From the NCBI RefSeq assembly GCF_023159225.1, contig NC_063167.1:20897360-20961359 (forward strand): DNA of 64,000 nt, given 5' to 3'. Below, piece by piece: positions 1 to 15,229 of this stretch. Origin of the DNA: Perognathus longimembris pacificus (lineage: Eukaryota > Chordata > Mammalia > Rodentia > Heteromyidae). The notes beneath the pieces are model-generated. The model ran no database searches. It was not told the DNA's origin and worked only from the letters and a program-made list of their open reading frames with translations. Position 1 is the first letter of the stretch; each line of letters starts with the position of its first letter. The translations under genes and the position numbers were made by a program.

Positions 1-1355
<1,355 letters not shown>

Positions 1356-2270
1356 CTACAGAGAACCACAGGTATAGACATGAGATTCAGCGGCTGGGCG
1401 ATGCTTGGCATCTCCGCATTGCAGAAGGGCTCTCTCCTCTTGAGCCCCATCTACAGCTCTGCTCCAGGAAGTCCCTGCCCACCTATAGAAGTTGGCAGGC
1501 AAGATGACTTGCTGTTTTGGGACTTGGCTGGGGTCAAGCAGCTGGTGGATGGAAAAGCTGGTTTCCGAAAATGGGAAATTCTGTCACTTGACCACCCTAC
1601 TTCTTGTGCACATGCTAAAAAAACTGCTTGATGTCCTCCATATGGACAAAAATATCCACTGAAGGAACAGATAGCAGAAAAGTCATCCGAGAGTCAGGTT
1701 TCACAAACATTAATATCAGAGTGCTCCATATCCTTTCCCAAGGCCCAAGGAGAAAGGCTTCTCTATGCCTTTTTTCCAAGCTAAATGACTGGGATTACAG
1801 CCTGAGAGAGTTTGGTTCAAGGTCCAGACAACACAGAGTTGGAACATCCACAACCTAGGATTTCTGCCCGGGGAGGAGGCCGTAAGTGAAGGTTCTTACC
1901 TGCTGTTGAGACAGCTCTTAGAGGCTTGGGAGAATGGTGAGCTACATTTAGTAAAGTGGGACCACCAAAAATGCTGTGGTGACGTATCGGGGGGAGAGGC
2001 TCAGGAAGAGGCATGTTCATGCTCCCACAGGTCTGTCTTGGCAGCAGAAACCCTGCAGGCTGACTATATTCCTCACTGGGCCTGAGGTCCTCACTTAATA
2101 AAGTAAGCCATGAAGAGCATTTTGGTGAGGAGCAAGCACTGGGTGATGCTGCCCTCTGTGGGCTGAAATGGATGGGAGAAGATATGGAGTTGACAGGATT
2201 CTATCTAGACTCTTCCAGCTAGGAGGGCCTGGCCTGCAGGATCTATGGAAATAGCTTGTAAGATATGGGA

Positions 2271-2355
2271 TTTCCTTCCTACCTTCCTTCCTTCCTTCCT
2301 TCCTTCCTTCCTTCCTTCCTTCCTTCCTTCCTTCCTTCCTTCCTTCTTTCCTTCC
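2271..2355. repeat. (CTTC)n microsatellite
   Basis: About 20 CTTC units next to a SINE tail. In the CSMD2 transcript it reads as GAAG/GGAA repeats. Confidence 0.96.
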
Positions 2356-2586
2356 GCCAATCCTGAGCTTGAACTCATGGCATGGGCACTGTCCCTAAGC
2401 TTCTTTTGCTCAAGGCTAGTGCTCTACCACTTGAGTCACAGCTCTACTTCCAGCTGTTTTGGCAATTTATTAGAGGTAACAGTCTTACAGGCATTTCTGA
2501 CCGGGGTTGGCTTTTAACTGTGACCCTTAGATCTCAGCCTCCCGAGTAGCTAGGATTGCAGACATGAGCCACCAGAGCCCAGCTGG
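2356..2586 (-). mobile_element. B1-dID-like SINE
   Basis: Reverse copy: 'gccaatcctgagcttgaact', 'gctctaccacttgagtcaca', 'ctcagcctcccgagtagcta' and 'ggattgcagacatgagccac'. The tail side abuts the CTTC repeat. Confidence 0.85.
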
Positions 2587-3833
2587 ACGTGGGATTCCTA
2601 AGGGATAACTAGATGGAAGGGAGTGCAAAAAGATGTGAGTGAAACAGATGGCTAACCAGGTGAGGAAGGAAGTCAACCCCTGCAGAAAGTCAGGATCCCT
2701 TCTCCACTTTGAGGGCAGGGCCAGGCTTCCCTTCCTATTCTAGAACACTTACGCTATAGGAAAGGCAAAATGGTGCCAAAAAAAAAAAAAAGAGAGCAAT
2801 TGTAGATAGTAGTGATTCATCTAGTTCTTCCTCAAAAGCCCCACCAATATTTACTGAGATGGCTGAATACTGTTGAAATGAGAATGTCTAAACACATGAG
2901 AGATGCTTGATTCAGAGTGTGGATCGATGCTGATTCCTGGGGGGGCCCAAAATCACCGTGGTGGTTGTTGATTGGAGAGTGATTATGAGCGGAGATGATG
3001 GCATCTAACAGAGCCCTTCCCAGTTCTACTCCACATGTACATTTAACCAGGTAGCAAGCTAGTGGTGGCATTTGTGCTGGGTGTGGTACCTTCCTCAGAG
3101 CAGATTCCATTCTCATGGCTTCCTGGAAGGCAACCACGAATCTGACAATGTGTTTTTTTTCCAAACCCATCAGTAAGGAAGGTCAGAAGCCATTGCAGTA
3201 CCTATTCATGGTTCTGTCCCATGGCTATGTTCATTTTCCTGCTTTTTGTCATAACATACTATGAAGGGATGGACCATCTGAACATCCTACAGAATGGAGC
3301 ATACTGGTTCACTGTAGTGGAGATACCATATTAATTGGATCTGATGAGCCATTAGTGACAATTAGTACAGATGTCTCTGCAAGGCTCCTATGCTCCAGAG
3401 GGTAAGAGATAAATTCTGTGAAGTTTACAGTGAAATTTCTAAGGTGCAGTGGCTTGGGGTGTGCTGAGACATTGTCTCCAAATTAAGGAGCAAATGGATG
3501 CACCCTTTGCTTCCTATCACCCAAGAGAAGCATGGTGCTTGACAGTCTCCTGGGGTTTTGGAGGCAGCACTTTCTTCGACTGGGAATACTGCTCTGATGT
3601 ATTCATCAATGGATGGTCAGAAGCGCTGGCGTTGAGGGAGGGCTGGAGTGACAAAGGGCCCTGTGTAGGTCCAGATGCTAAGCAAGCAGCTTCTGTAGAA
3701 CCCACCAGATGCCCTGGTTTGGGGTTTCCATGTTAGAGCAAGGCACAGCATGGAGCTGCTGGCAAGCCCTGATAGGAAAACTGCAGTGCAGAACTGCAAG
3801 GGTCTGGAGCAAGTCTGTGCAAGTCTGTGGTCA

Positions 3834-5822
<1,989 letters not shown>

Positions 5823-6089
5823 TCAGGGCAAAGAGCATCATTCTTGAAGATCTAGTCATGCATTGGATCATTTTACATTCCTTCACCCAGAGGATGTGTA
5901 TTAAGGAGTATTTATCTGCACACAGGGCAAATTTGCCCAAATATTATTTTGCTTATCTTCTGTCATCCTTCTTTATTTTTTGGTATGGTTTTGAACCCAA
6001 AACCAAGGCCTGCATTATAAAATTAGTAATAAAAAAAGGAGCATTTATGAAGCAGTCAATGGCAGTCGCTAGCACTGGGGGAGGTCTCC

Positions 6090-6245
6090 TTTATGTCCCC
6101 TCAGAAACACTCAGCCGACCCCTGGGGAAGCATTCTTTCCTGCTTGTGAGCAAGTGAGGCTCAGAAAGGTAAAGTTATTTCCCCAAGATAACACAGGAAT
6201 TGAGAAGCACAAGTAGGATTTCAACCCAGGTCTGGCTGTTCCCAT
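6090..6245 (-). repeat. MIR SINE remnant
   Basis: 'gtgaggctcagaaaggtaaa', 'gttatttccccaagataaca' and 'ggatttcaacccaggtctgg' match the complement of MIR in order. Confidence 0.75.
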
Positions 6246-6327
6246 GACCTGTATTCTTCCCCCTACTCAGTATCTATGTCCTGTGTGTGGCTTCTGTGAA
6301 AAAAAAAGAAAAAAAGAAAAAAAAAAG

Positions 6328-6570
6328 GTGGCTCATGCCAGGAATCCTTCCTAGCTACCGAGGAGGCTGAAGCCAGGAAGATCATAGTTGGAAGCCAGGT
6401 TGGGCAGAAAAGCTTATGAGACTCCATTTCCAATTCATCAGCAAAATGTTGGACTGGAGGCATGGTTCAAATGGTTGAGCACCAGCCAAGCTGAACAAAC
6501 ACAAGGCTCTGTGTTTAAGCCTTGTTCACAAAAACAAAACAAAACAACAACAACAACAAAAAAAACCATG
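6328..6570 (+). mobile_element. B1-dID-like SINE (diverged)
   Basis: Forward copy: 'ggtggctcatgccaggaatc', 'gactccatttccaattcatc', 'aggcatggttcaaatggttg', 'tctgtgtttaagccttgttc', then a CAA-rich tail. An A-rich run with G interruptions precedes it (6298-6327). Confidence 0.78.
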
Positions 6571-7080
6571 CAGTTTTGAAGATATGTGTAAATACACTGG
6601 GATTAAAAAGCTCGGGATTTTCTATGGAAACAGTAGGAAGATAATTAAACTCATCCATTGTCTTCTCAGAGATGACTCCTGGTATAACCTGTTTACTACA
6701 AGCTCTTAAAGAGTATTTGTTCCTTGCATATGTGTTTTTTTCTTACTAAATTTGCACCATATATTATATACATGGTATGGGTCTTTACCATCTAATACTA
6801 TATTGGGCGAATTTTCCTTACATGATAAAGTTTCCTCACCATTATGAGATTGGAATGACTTCATAGGATTTAATCAAATGAAGTGATTTCACAGATGCTA
6901 GTGTTAAACAGTTACAAAACTATGACCCATGTATCTGTACATTTGTAATTTTTAATACTTTTTTCTATTATTTTTAAAACACTTGGAGCAATTAAAGTGA
7001 ATGATTTTTTTTAAATGCAGGCATTTCTTTCCTAACATCAAATGTTAAATAGGACCCCTTTCTTTACTATATATTTCCTT

Positions 7081-7125
7081 AATATATATAATATATGTAT
7101 ATATATACATATATATATCTATAAT
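7081..7125. repeat. (TA)n simple repeat
   Basis: TATA and CATA units of about 45 bases abutting the partial SINE at 7123. Confidence 0.85.
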
Positions 7126-7227
7126 TTTTTGTCAGTTGTGGGGCTTGAACTCTGGGCCTGGGAGCTGTCCCTGAGCTTTTCAGCTCAAAGCTAGCAGTGC
7201 TCTACTACTTGAGCCACAGGGCCATTT
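7123..7227 (-). mobile_element. Partial ID-like SINE
   Basis: 'tttgtcagttgtggggcttg' through 'ctctactacttgagccacag' is the tail half of a reverse SINE. It follows a TA-rich repeat at 7081-7125. Confidence 0.72.
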
Positions 7228-7489
7228 CCTCCCTCATATCTTAAGTGGGCAAAGATCATGCTGTATTGTATATAAAAAATGAAATTAAAACAATAAATAC
7301 CTATCAATACAGCAAACTATTATGCTAGAAGTTGACCACCTAAAACATTAGTTTACTATTTTCCAACAAATGGCTATCATAAGACCATAGCTTGGTGTAT
7401 TACACAATACTCTGCATCCCATATCATACATTCAGTGCATTGTGTACAATATCAAAGCTTTAGGATTTCCAAGAGTCTTATGTTGTTAA

Positions 7490-7663
7490 GGATTTTCCTG
7501 TAGGAAGAAACAAGGGCTAACAGGGAAAGCCACAGTGGAATATGATCAGACCAGTTCCATTGGCATGAACAGCACACCACCGCTGAGAACCAGGAGCATT
7601 GGAGATATACGCAGCCCCGCTAGGAGTGGGAGCGCCTTACCAAATGTGCCAGTGGGATTCTGA
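7490..7663 (+). pseudogene. Possible 3' end of a processed pseudogene (unidentified)
   Basis: A 57-codon open stretch follows a TAA and ends in TGA at 7661-7663. Its reading is protein-like and rich in Ser, Pro and Arg (for example STPPLRTRSIGDIRSPARSG near the end). It is followed by about 480 bases of AT-rich sequence and an A-rich run at about 8140-8166 that could be an old poly-A tail. There is no start codon near its beginning and no splice signal that would make it a CSMD2 exon, and it is on the opposite strand. I do not recognise the protein. It may equally be a chance open frame; the evidence is composition and layout only. Confidence 0.25.
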
Positions 7664-8234
7664 TATTTTACTCACTGTGACTGAAATGTAATCGAAGAAT
7701 TGTCCAGTGAATAGTTTTCTTTTAAGTGTTGTCTTATGTTTGGAGGATATAACTTGCAATTTTTTATATAGATGTGTCAGCTGACAAGTGTGACATTGAG
7801 AGAGATGTAAGCTTTGTGAAGTATTAAGACTTAAGAAACCCTCTTGAGGTAGTCAAGTACATTCCATCTTGATTTCACATAAACCAGGAAGACAGTGTCT
7901 AAACTTGAGGCATGCTTCCATTTTCCTGTGCAGGAAAAATGTTCCAACAGATGCCATCAATAGACAACAGTTCTAACACTGAGAGCCATCATTCTTGCAT
8001 CTAATTTACTGAATGACTGACTAGCTATTGAGATCTCACCCTGGGTCAGTGCTGTGGTTGGTGCTAAAGATGTAAGAATCAACAAAACAACCTCATCCTG
8101 ATATTTATCTTTAAAACTTCTTAAGGCACGCTTAACTTTTCTAAAAAAGAAAAAAATCAATTAAAAAAACCCTGCACTTATGCACAGCCTGAGTATTTTG
8201 GATTTTATGGTTATTGTTTGGATTGGTGTTCGGA

Positions 8235-8380
8235 GCCAGCCCAAACAGACAAATTCATGAGACTCATCTGAGTTAGCAAAAAGCTGGAAGGAAAGGTGTG
8301 GTTCAAGTGATAGAGTGCCAGCTGGGAGCAAGCAAGCTCAGCGAGCGCAAAGCCCTGAGTTCAAATTCTTAGAAAAATGT
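8235..8380 (+). mobile_element. B1-dID-like SINE, head missing
   Basis: Forward partial copy: 'ccagcccaaacagacaaatt', 'aggtgtggttcaagtgatag' and 'aagccctgagttcaaattct'. The 7SL-like head is not recognisable. Confidence 0.7.
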
Positions 8381-8479
8381 AATTGTACAGAATACACTCA
8401 CATTCTTAAAAGCTTTGATTACGATAGCCAATGAGGGATGCAATCCAAGTTCATCGGTGGGTGGACAGAAAAATAAAAA

Positions 8480-8660
8480 TGTGGTGTGCATGGCATGTTT
8501 TCAGACTTAAAAATGAAGGAAATCCTGAGATGTGGGACAACATGGATGAATCCTGAAGACATCATTCGATGTGAAATAAGATAACACAAATGGACAGACA
8601 CTATAACTCCTCTCCCAGGAGATAGCTATGACTGTCAGAGTCATCGAGGCAGAAGTCAGA
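8480..8660 (+). mobile_element. L1-like LINE 3' fragment
   Basis: 'gggacaacatggatgaatcc' and 'gaagacatcattcgatgtga', then 'acaaatggacagacactata', resemble the L1 3' untranslated region shared by many mammals. Confidence 0.55.
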
Positions 8661-8821
8661 TGGGCTGGTGTCAGGGTTGAAGGAAGGAAGAACAGAGCTT
8701 TAGTTTTACAAGATGAGAAACAATCTAGAGGTGATGATTACATGGTGATTTGATTGTATATCATTCTACTGGACTGTACAATGGTACACGTACTTCACCA
8801 CATAGAAAATTACTGCTGGTA

Positions 8822-9078
8822 ACCAGGTGGCTCTGGGTGACTCATGCCCGTAATCCTAGCTACTCAGGATTAGTGACTCTGGAGGCTGAGCTCTGAGGAT
8901 CATGGGTCAAAGCCAACTCAGGCCAGAAAGTCTATGAGACTCTTATCTCCAATTAACCACCAAAAAAAGTTGGAAAGGGAGGTGTGTGGCTTGAGTGATA
9001 GAGTGCTAGCCTTGAGTGAAAAAGCTAAAGGACAATACCCAGACCTTGAGTTCAAGCCCCATATCACCACAAAGAAAA
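8822..9078 (+). mobile_element. B1-dID-like SINE
   Basis: Forward copy with a 10-20 base insertion in the head: 'gtgactcatgcccgtaatcc', 'ggaggctgagctctgaggat', 'cttatctccaattaaccacc' and 'ccttgagttcaagccccata'. Confidence 0.85.
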
Positions 9079-9230
9079 TTACTGTGGGTTACAGTAATTG
9101 TCTCTGATAAAAATAATTCACGTTTGCATTGGATGCTTTTTGCTTTGATTGTGTGTTTTTCTTAGATTATTATTGCTATTTATGTTTGTTGAATTTATCA
9201 CTGACCATCCATTCAGTTCATTCATTTTTT

Positions 9231-9280
9231 TTTAAACTTTATTGTCAAAGTGAAGTACAGAGGGGTCTGAGAAAAGGTAT
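9231..9280 (-). repeat. Unclassified retroelement end with T run
   Basis: 'ttttttaaactttattgtca' then 'aagtgaagtacagaggggtc'. It shares its layout with 17640-17715. Confidence 0.5.
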
Positions 9281-9784
9281 CATTATGTACCTCAGGCTAG
9301 CCTTGAGCTTGGGATTTGCCACAGATTCCCAAGTGCACCATACTTTTATTTTTTTTTAAATATGTCATTTTTGTCTTAGCTAAGGAACTAGTATAGAAAA
9401 AAATAGAATTCTACTTAGCCATATCTAAGAGTGTTTTCTTTCTAGATTAGGAAATTGGACCTTAGTAAACTTGCATTTTTCATAATTAAATTTTAAGGTT
9501 TTACCTTACTTTGTGCTGTTTGCATCTTTCCCCTTAACCAGTTCCAATGTTGTCTACCTCTTACATTAGGGTTCTATTTTACTTGATTCTCTTCTTCTAG
9601 TCATTTAGAAGCACAGAGTTCTGTCTATGATCTATTAGGGTCTACCTGACATCCTAATTTATTGGCATCAAAGTCAGAACATGAATAGTAGGTACTGATT
9701 CCATTCTCAGAATCTACTTTGGCATTTGTTAGTATAAAATTATTTGTTTTAACACTATAAGAGTTACAGTTATTATATTATTTG

Positions 9785-9900
9785 CAGCAAAAATGGATGG
9801 GTCTAGAAAATATGATACTGAATGAAGTAAGCTAGGCCTAGAAAAACAAAGGTCACAAGTTTTTTCTCATGTGGATCTTAGATTCAAAATACAACTTTCT
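9785..9900 (+). mobile_element. L1-like LINE 3' fragment
   Basis: 'aaaatggatgggtctagaaa' and 'gatactgaatgaagtaagct' followed by 'ctcatgtggatcttagattc' resemble the L1 3' untranslated region. Confidence 0.5.
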
Positions 9901-9905
9901 GTGTA

Positions 9906-9962
9906 AACACACACATGCATATATATATATATACATACATATACATACATATAACATATACA
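9906..9962. repeat. CA/TA/CATA simple repeat
   Basis: Mixed CA, TA and CATACATA units, about 55 bases, directly after the L1-like fragment. Confidence 0.85.
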
Positions 9963-11054
9963 TGAGAGATCAAGTTGACTACAGTACAGTGTATGCAGAA
10001 GGGAAACTCCATGGAATAACCATTTAAAAATTTAACAGAAAGTTTAAGAAAATGATTATCAGGAAGCTGAACAAAGTGGAATGGAGGGGGGCTAATGGGA
10101 GAGGGGTGCATGCATGTAAAAGGGAATAGGATAAATATAGCAAAAACACTCAATGCACATATGTGACAAAGGGCATGAGAAATATGAAATGAATTTGGGG
10201 GTTGAGAACAGGTAGGATGAGGAGAGTGATGGGAGGGGTTACTGGACACATAAATGGACATGCTCAATTATAATCCCTTGTACAACCATTTCAAGTTTAG
10301 AAAATAAGACGATAATAAAAAATTATGGTATTTTCAGTCTGCCTCAAATTTGCATTTGCATTTTCAAGTCTTCATTTAGTGCTTCATTGGTATCACTACT
10401 TTTTTTACTTTTACGTTATCTTCTCTACTTGGGGTTCTTGGTTCATCCCTCCTTGGGTAATATTTCCTTGAGTGACAAGTTGAGATGGAACTAGGGTGGC
10501 TGTCTTTAAGCTCCTGAATCTAGGCAAAAGACAGCCTTGTCCTTTCCCACACAAAAGGCCCGATGTTTTCTTGCTCTGACACCTCTACACAAGTCACTCC
10601 CTTGTGTTCTGCCATCTAATATACATGCAATTTGGTTTGAGAATGGCCTGAGTTTGGTTTCTTTGCAGGTTCTCAGCTTGGGCTCTCCTGGGTTTCTCCT
10701 ACCCTTCTACCTTTATAATTTGCAAATATTTCCACCCTCAGTATCTTTTCATATAGTCAAAGAGCTGATCCTATGTACAAAGTTGTGTATGTATAAGGTT
10801 GTCTTTTGTCTTCAAAATATTGTGGTTCTCTTCCATCCATTTGGCTCTTGTTAATAAGTTTTTCTGTGTGTGTTGGTTTTTCATTCACTGGATTGTCTCA
10901 TCACCATTCTTCCTCCTCCTTCTCTTCCCCCTCTGAGGCTGCTGCTGCTACCAGCTTCTTTAGAGGCTGCTCTCCATTTCTCTAAGATGTTTCTTCAGTG
11001 TGGATTCTGCTCTGTGTTGACTTTTCTGCCAACTTAAATTGTCCTAAAACAGAT

Positions 11055-11240
11055 CTCCTCCTCCTCCTCCTCCTCCTCCTCCTCCTCCTCCTCCTCCTCC
11101 TCCTCCTCCTCCTCCTCCTCCTCTTCCCCCTCCTCCTCCTCCCCCTCCTCCTCCTCCTCCTCCTCCTCCTCCTCCTCCTCCTCCTCCTCCTCCTCCTCCT
11201 CCTCCTCCTCCTCCTCCTCCTCCTCCTTCTTCTTCTTCTT
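11055..11240. repeat. Long (CTC)n / (TTC)n microsatellite
   Basis: About 186 bases of CTC with short CCCCCTC and CTTCC interruptions, ending in TTC units beside the SINE. In the CSMD2 transcript it is a purine tract of GAG/GGA and GAA units. Confidence 0.97.
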
Positions 11241-11440
11241 TTTTGCCAGTCCTGGGGCTTGAACTCAGGGATTGGGCACTGTCCCTGAGCTTCTTTTGCT
11301 CAAGGCTAACACTCTTACCACTTGAGCCACAGTGCCACTCCCTGTTTTTTCTGTTTCTGAGGTACTGAGGAATCAAGCCCAGGACTTCATGCATGCTAGG
11401 CAAGCACTCTACCACTAAGCCACATTCCCAGCCCCCAACC
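11241..11440 (-). mobile_element. ID-dimer SINE (IDL-Geo-like)
   Basis: Reverse dimer: 'tgccagtcctggggcttgaa', 'ctcttaccacttgagccaca', 'aggtactgaggaatcaagcc' and 'actctaccactaagccacat'. Its tail abuts the long CTC repeat. Confidence 0.9.
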
Positions 11441-12349
11441 CCCATCTTATTTCTTATCTAGCTCTTCTTATAAATAAAAACTAAGGTAGAGGAAAAGTTG
11501 GGAGCATAGTACAAAAACCCTTTTTCCTCCCATAAACTCTCTGGAGGTAAGTAGCCAACACAATATCCTACAACCCCGCCAAAATATTTTTCCTAAATGA
11601 GCATATTCTACTTCCTAGTCACAACCAAGTGCGAACATCAGGAAATGAACAGGACTCTGCCCTCAAATCCTCGCATCCCATGTATTTCTCTGCTCACATC
11701 AATAAAGCCCCCAGCAGCAGGGGCTCCTGCTCAGACACTTGTGCATTCATCCTCAGGACTCCTTTAGTCTGAGCAGTTCAAAGTCTTTTCTTGACCTTCA
11801 TGCTTTTACACTTTTCTCAATCACATGCAGTGAATTTATAGTATGCCCCTTACTTGAGGTTTGTCTGTCTCTTCTTGGTTGGCTGAACTGTCATGAAAAG
11901 TTGCTGGGTTGTTCCCATTGCCACTGCTTGGCTACAAGTCTGATGCCTGCTGTGACCCTCTGATTAAATGGCATGCTCCAGGGTTCTCCACCCTCACGTT
12001 ATTCTTTTCTCCTGTTACTATTGTAAAGGAGGTGGTTTAAGCTGAGTCAAGTATTCCATTCTCTAATACTTCTCACTCATTTATGTGGAAACACAGAATG
12101 TCCGATTGGAAAGAGCCCAAGTGTACTTTCTTGGACCTTATTATCAATGGCAGAAGTCGTATCTGTCTATTTCCTCACTGTCACTGTCTTCGGAGGAAGG
12201 AAGTTCCGTGGGGAGCAGGCATCTTACAGAACTGGAAGCACAAATACTCAATGAATTGTCATAAGCAGGAAATGCATTTCATCAATGCACCAGATTGGTT
12301 AAAATTCAAAACCCCGATAAAACCAAGTGTTTGCAAGGATGGAGAATAA

Positions 12350-12650
12350 CAGGAGCATTTTCTTAGGAAGAGTGGAAATGGTTATAATCACTTTGGAAGA
12401 TAAGTTCTGCACTTCCTGGTGATTTTTGGTGTGTTAACACAACCTTACAATTCCTGCTGAACTTAGGCTCTAGAGAAAGTCTTGTATGTGTTTAGCATAA
12501 AGGACTACACAACAATGTTCCTATTGTTTGAAATAAAATGACAAAATGCTCATTAGCCATAGATTAATCTACTGTATTTTTCATCCAGTGGAATGCTATA
12601 TACTGTGGAAAAGTAAAATAAAGTACAGATATATGCATCAACTTAATGTC
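12350..12650 (+). mobile_element. L1-like LINE 3' remnant (diverged)
   Basis: 'gtggaaatggttataatcac', 'tttggaagataagttctgca' and 'tcatccagtggaatgctata' follow the order of an L1 3' end, strongly diverged. Confidence 0.5.
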
Positions 12651-12691
12651 AAAAGTTAAGTTTTCAAATGAGAAAAGCGAAGTTAACAGCT

Positions 12692-12935
12692 GCGTGCTGG
12701 TGGCTCACGCCTGTAATCCTAGCTACTCAGGTGGCTGGGATCTGAGGATCACAGTTCAAAACAAGTCTGGGATGAAAAATCCCCGTGAGACTTTTATCTC
12801 TAATTAACCACCAGAAAACCAGAAATGAAGCTGTGGCTCAAGGTGGTAGAGTACTAGCTTTGAGCAAAAGAGCTCTGGGACAGCATCCCAGGTCCTGAAT
12901 TCATGCCCCATGACGGACAGAAGAAAAAAAAAAGT
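12692..12935 (+). mobile_element. B1-dID-like SINE
   Basis: Forward copy: 'gcgtgctggtggctcacgcc', 'tgtaatcctagctactcagg', 'tatctctaattaaccaccag' and 'agctgtggctcaaggtggta', with an A-rich tail. Confidence 0.88.
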
Positions 12936-13099
12936 CACCAGAGAATCTATGGTATGGCTGGATGTGCTCTGCTTCTCAAAGCTCGCGTGCTGGAAGCCTG
13001 ATCATTAGTGTGTGATGCTGGGAGACTGTGGGGCTTGAAGAGGCAGGGATGGAATCATAGTTCCCACAGGATCCCAGTTAGTTCTCTGGAGAGTGAGTT

Positions 13100-13335
13100 G
13101 TTATATAAACAATGAGTCTGCCTGCCCCACCCCCACTCCCTGCCAAATCCCTCTGGCTTCCTGTCTGGTCAAGTGTTGTTATCCACACACATACTCCTGC
13201 TATTGTGAGGCTCTCACCTGAGGCCAACAGGTGCAGCGGCCTGTTAGGGACTTATAGTTTCTGAACTATGAGCTAAATAAGCCTCCTTTCTTTATGTATA
13301 ACCCAGACTTGGACATTTTGTTATGATAGAAAATA
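13100..13335 (+). mobile_element. MaLR-type solo LTR remnant
   Basis: 'gaactatgagctaaataagc', 'ctcctttctttatgtataac' and 'ccagacttggacattttgtt' match the 3' end of a MaLR LTR, including the AATAAG-like polyadenylation region. Its 3' end faces that of the LTR at 13745. Confidence 0.55.
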
Positions 13336-13744
13336 TACATATGGAAGTTATTCCATTTGTATGATGGAAATATCAGTACAAAATTGAACAACACATATTT
13401 CTGGAGAAATACATAGGCCATACAATCATAAAGAAAATGAATGGTTTAGAAACAAAAAGGGAAAAGAATGAAGAATAAACCAGGAGCTTCAAAAACTTCT
13501 GTGTCCTTTACCTTAGGCTCAGCAACAGCATTCATTTTACTATTCTTTCTTGACCATACACACCTTGAAAATCTTTGCAATACTCCATGGCTGGTAAAAG
13601 GTTCCCTGCGGCATGGAATGGGCCTCTGTCACTTGCTCAGCCTGCCCCCCATGAGCCCAGAGCCTGGACCCCGCAGTAGCTCCACTTTTGCCCCAGGCCC
13701 CTGCATAGTCCTCTGGTCTATGAGGCTTTGGACTCTCATCTGAG

Positions 13745-14060
13745 CTGGCTTTTAGGGACTTTCTTAGTCTGCTTAAATTGCTATAATGAATTACCATACA
13801 CCAGGAAGTTTAAACAACAGAAAATCCTTTTTTTTCAGTTCTGCAGGCTGAGAAGTCCCAGACAGTAGTGTTGGCAGATTTGGTCTGGTGAGGGCCTCCT
13901 TACTGGTTCATTGTCTTTTCACTGTGTTCTGACATAGTACAAGGGACAGAAGAACTCTCTCAGGCCACTCCTATAAGGCCATCCAAGGGGGCTCAGCCCT
14001 CATGATATCATCACTGCCCAAAGGGTCCCACTACCTCATACAGTAACTCTGCAGCTTAGA
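13745..14060 (-). mobile_element. MaLR-type solo LTR remnant
   Basis: 'cttagtctgcttaaattgct', 'gttctgcaggctgagaagtc', 'tttggtctggtgagggcctc' and 'ggctcagccctcatgatatc' are the complement of a MLT/MST-type MaLR LTR end. It is an ancient endogenous-retrovirus-derived repeat; no viral coding sequence is present. Confidence 0.6.
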
Positions 14061-14329
14061 CTTCATTATAGAAATAGCAGGGGGATATTTAGAACAGAGC
14101 AAGAGCCTTGAGTGTCATCAGAGAGAAGGAAGGGCAGAGCTCCATGGAACAAGTGTACTTTGGGCGACAGAGAAGTCAGGAACAAGGATGGCCTGGAGGT
14201 GCTGGGCCTGTTTCCCCTGGTGCTGGCATGGACAGCTCCAGAACAGGAGCCAGAGAGCCGGCAAAGCACTAGGGCAATGTCACCCTGGGCTGTCAATATC
14301 TAATAACCAGAGCGGTGAGAACTAATACA

Positions 14330-14545
14330 GCTGCCATTTATTAGCACTCTTTATACCTTTGCCTCGAGCTAAGGATTTCCATGCATTATTTTATTTAACC
14401 CTATGAGGTTAGGAACTGATATTATTCTTCCTTAGTGGATAATGAATTTGGTCCCTGAGGATGAAAAGGAAGATCTAAGGTCATCCAGCTCATGTGGGAT
14501 AGAGCCACGAGGAGAACCCATGGTTGTTACTCTGAACCCCACACT
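14330..14545 (-). repeat. MIR SINE remnant
   Basis: 'ccatgcattattttatttaa', 'ccctatgaggttaggaactg' and 'ggtcatccagctcatgtggg' are the reverse MIR core and head. Long and well ordered. Confidence 0.75.
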
Positions 14546-15229
14546 ATCACTCTGGGGGAAAGTCAGGGAGACTTAAAATGAATTTACTTCCAAGCCTGGG
14601 GCTGAAGCATGTCCTTCAGGACTGGCGTGGGCACTGAAATTGACTAGAAGGCAGAGCCTCATCTCCATGGCGTGCTCACCCTGGGCTGTAGCTCCTGAGA
14701 GTGGTGAGGAGAGGCTGACATGTTCATGCCTCTCTTCCTCAGTTTCCCTACCCCTGCCTCAATCATAGGCTTAGGCTTTAGGGGTGAAAATGTTCACATT
14801 TCCAGCCCTGTTACCTCTCTCCTTCATGCACTCACACTGCAGTGACAGCAGAGACACCGCTGCAGAAATCAAGGACCTGGTGCCATCTCCTGTTATTATA
14901 TCTGGAACCTTCCTCTGCCTCATTTGTAAGAGGAGGGTGGTAGTAATCATATCCACCCAGAACCTCACACAAGTCATAGGTGAAAGTACAGGTGAAAGCC
15001 TGGAGGAGTCAGCTCAGGAGGGGGAATGGTCACACAAACCTGGTCCAAATTGAAGAGAGGAATTAACTCAGCTTTCCTGATTCCAGTTCAAATGAATACA
15101 GATTATAAACCTGGGCTACATTCCATAGAGTGCAAAGCCTGTAGATTTTCTATGATGGGCTTCCTGCTATACACATGAGAAAATAACTAATAATTAGTTC
15201 ATAACTAACTCTGGACTCTTGGTATTTTC

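Noticed and set aside
10998..11445. Open frames with poly-Leu (plus) and poly-Gly (minus) tracts.
   Set aside because: Both are direct readings of the CTC/GAG microsatellite and the adjoining SINE. There is no coding context or splice structure.
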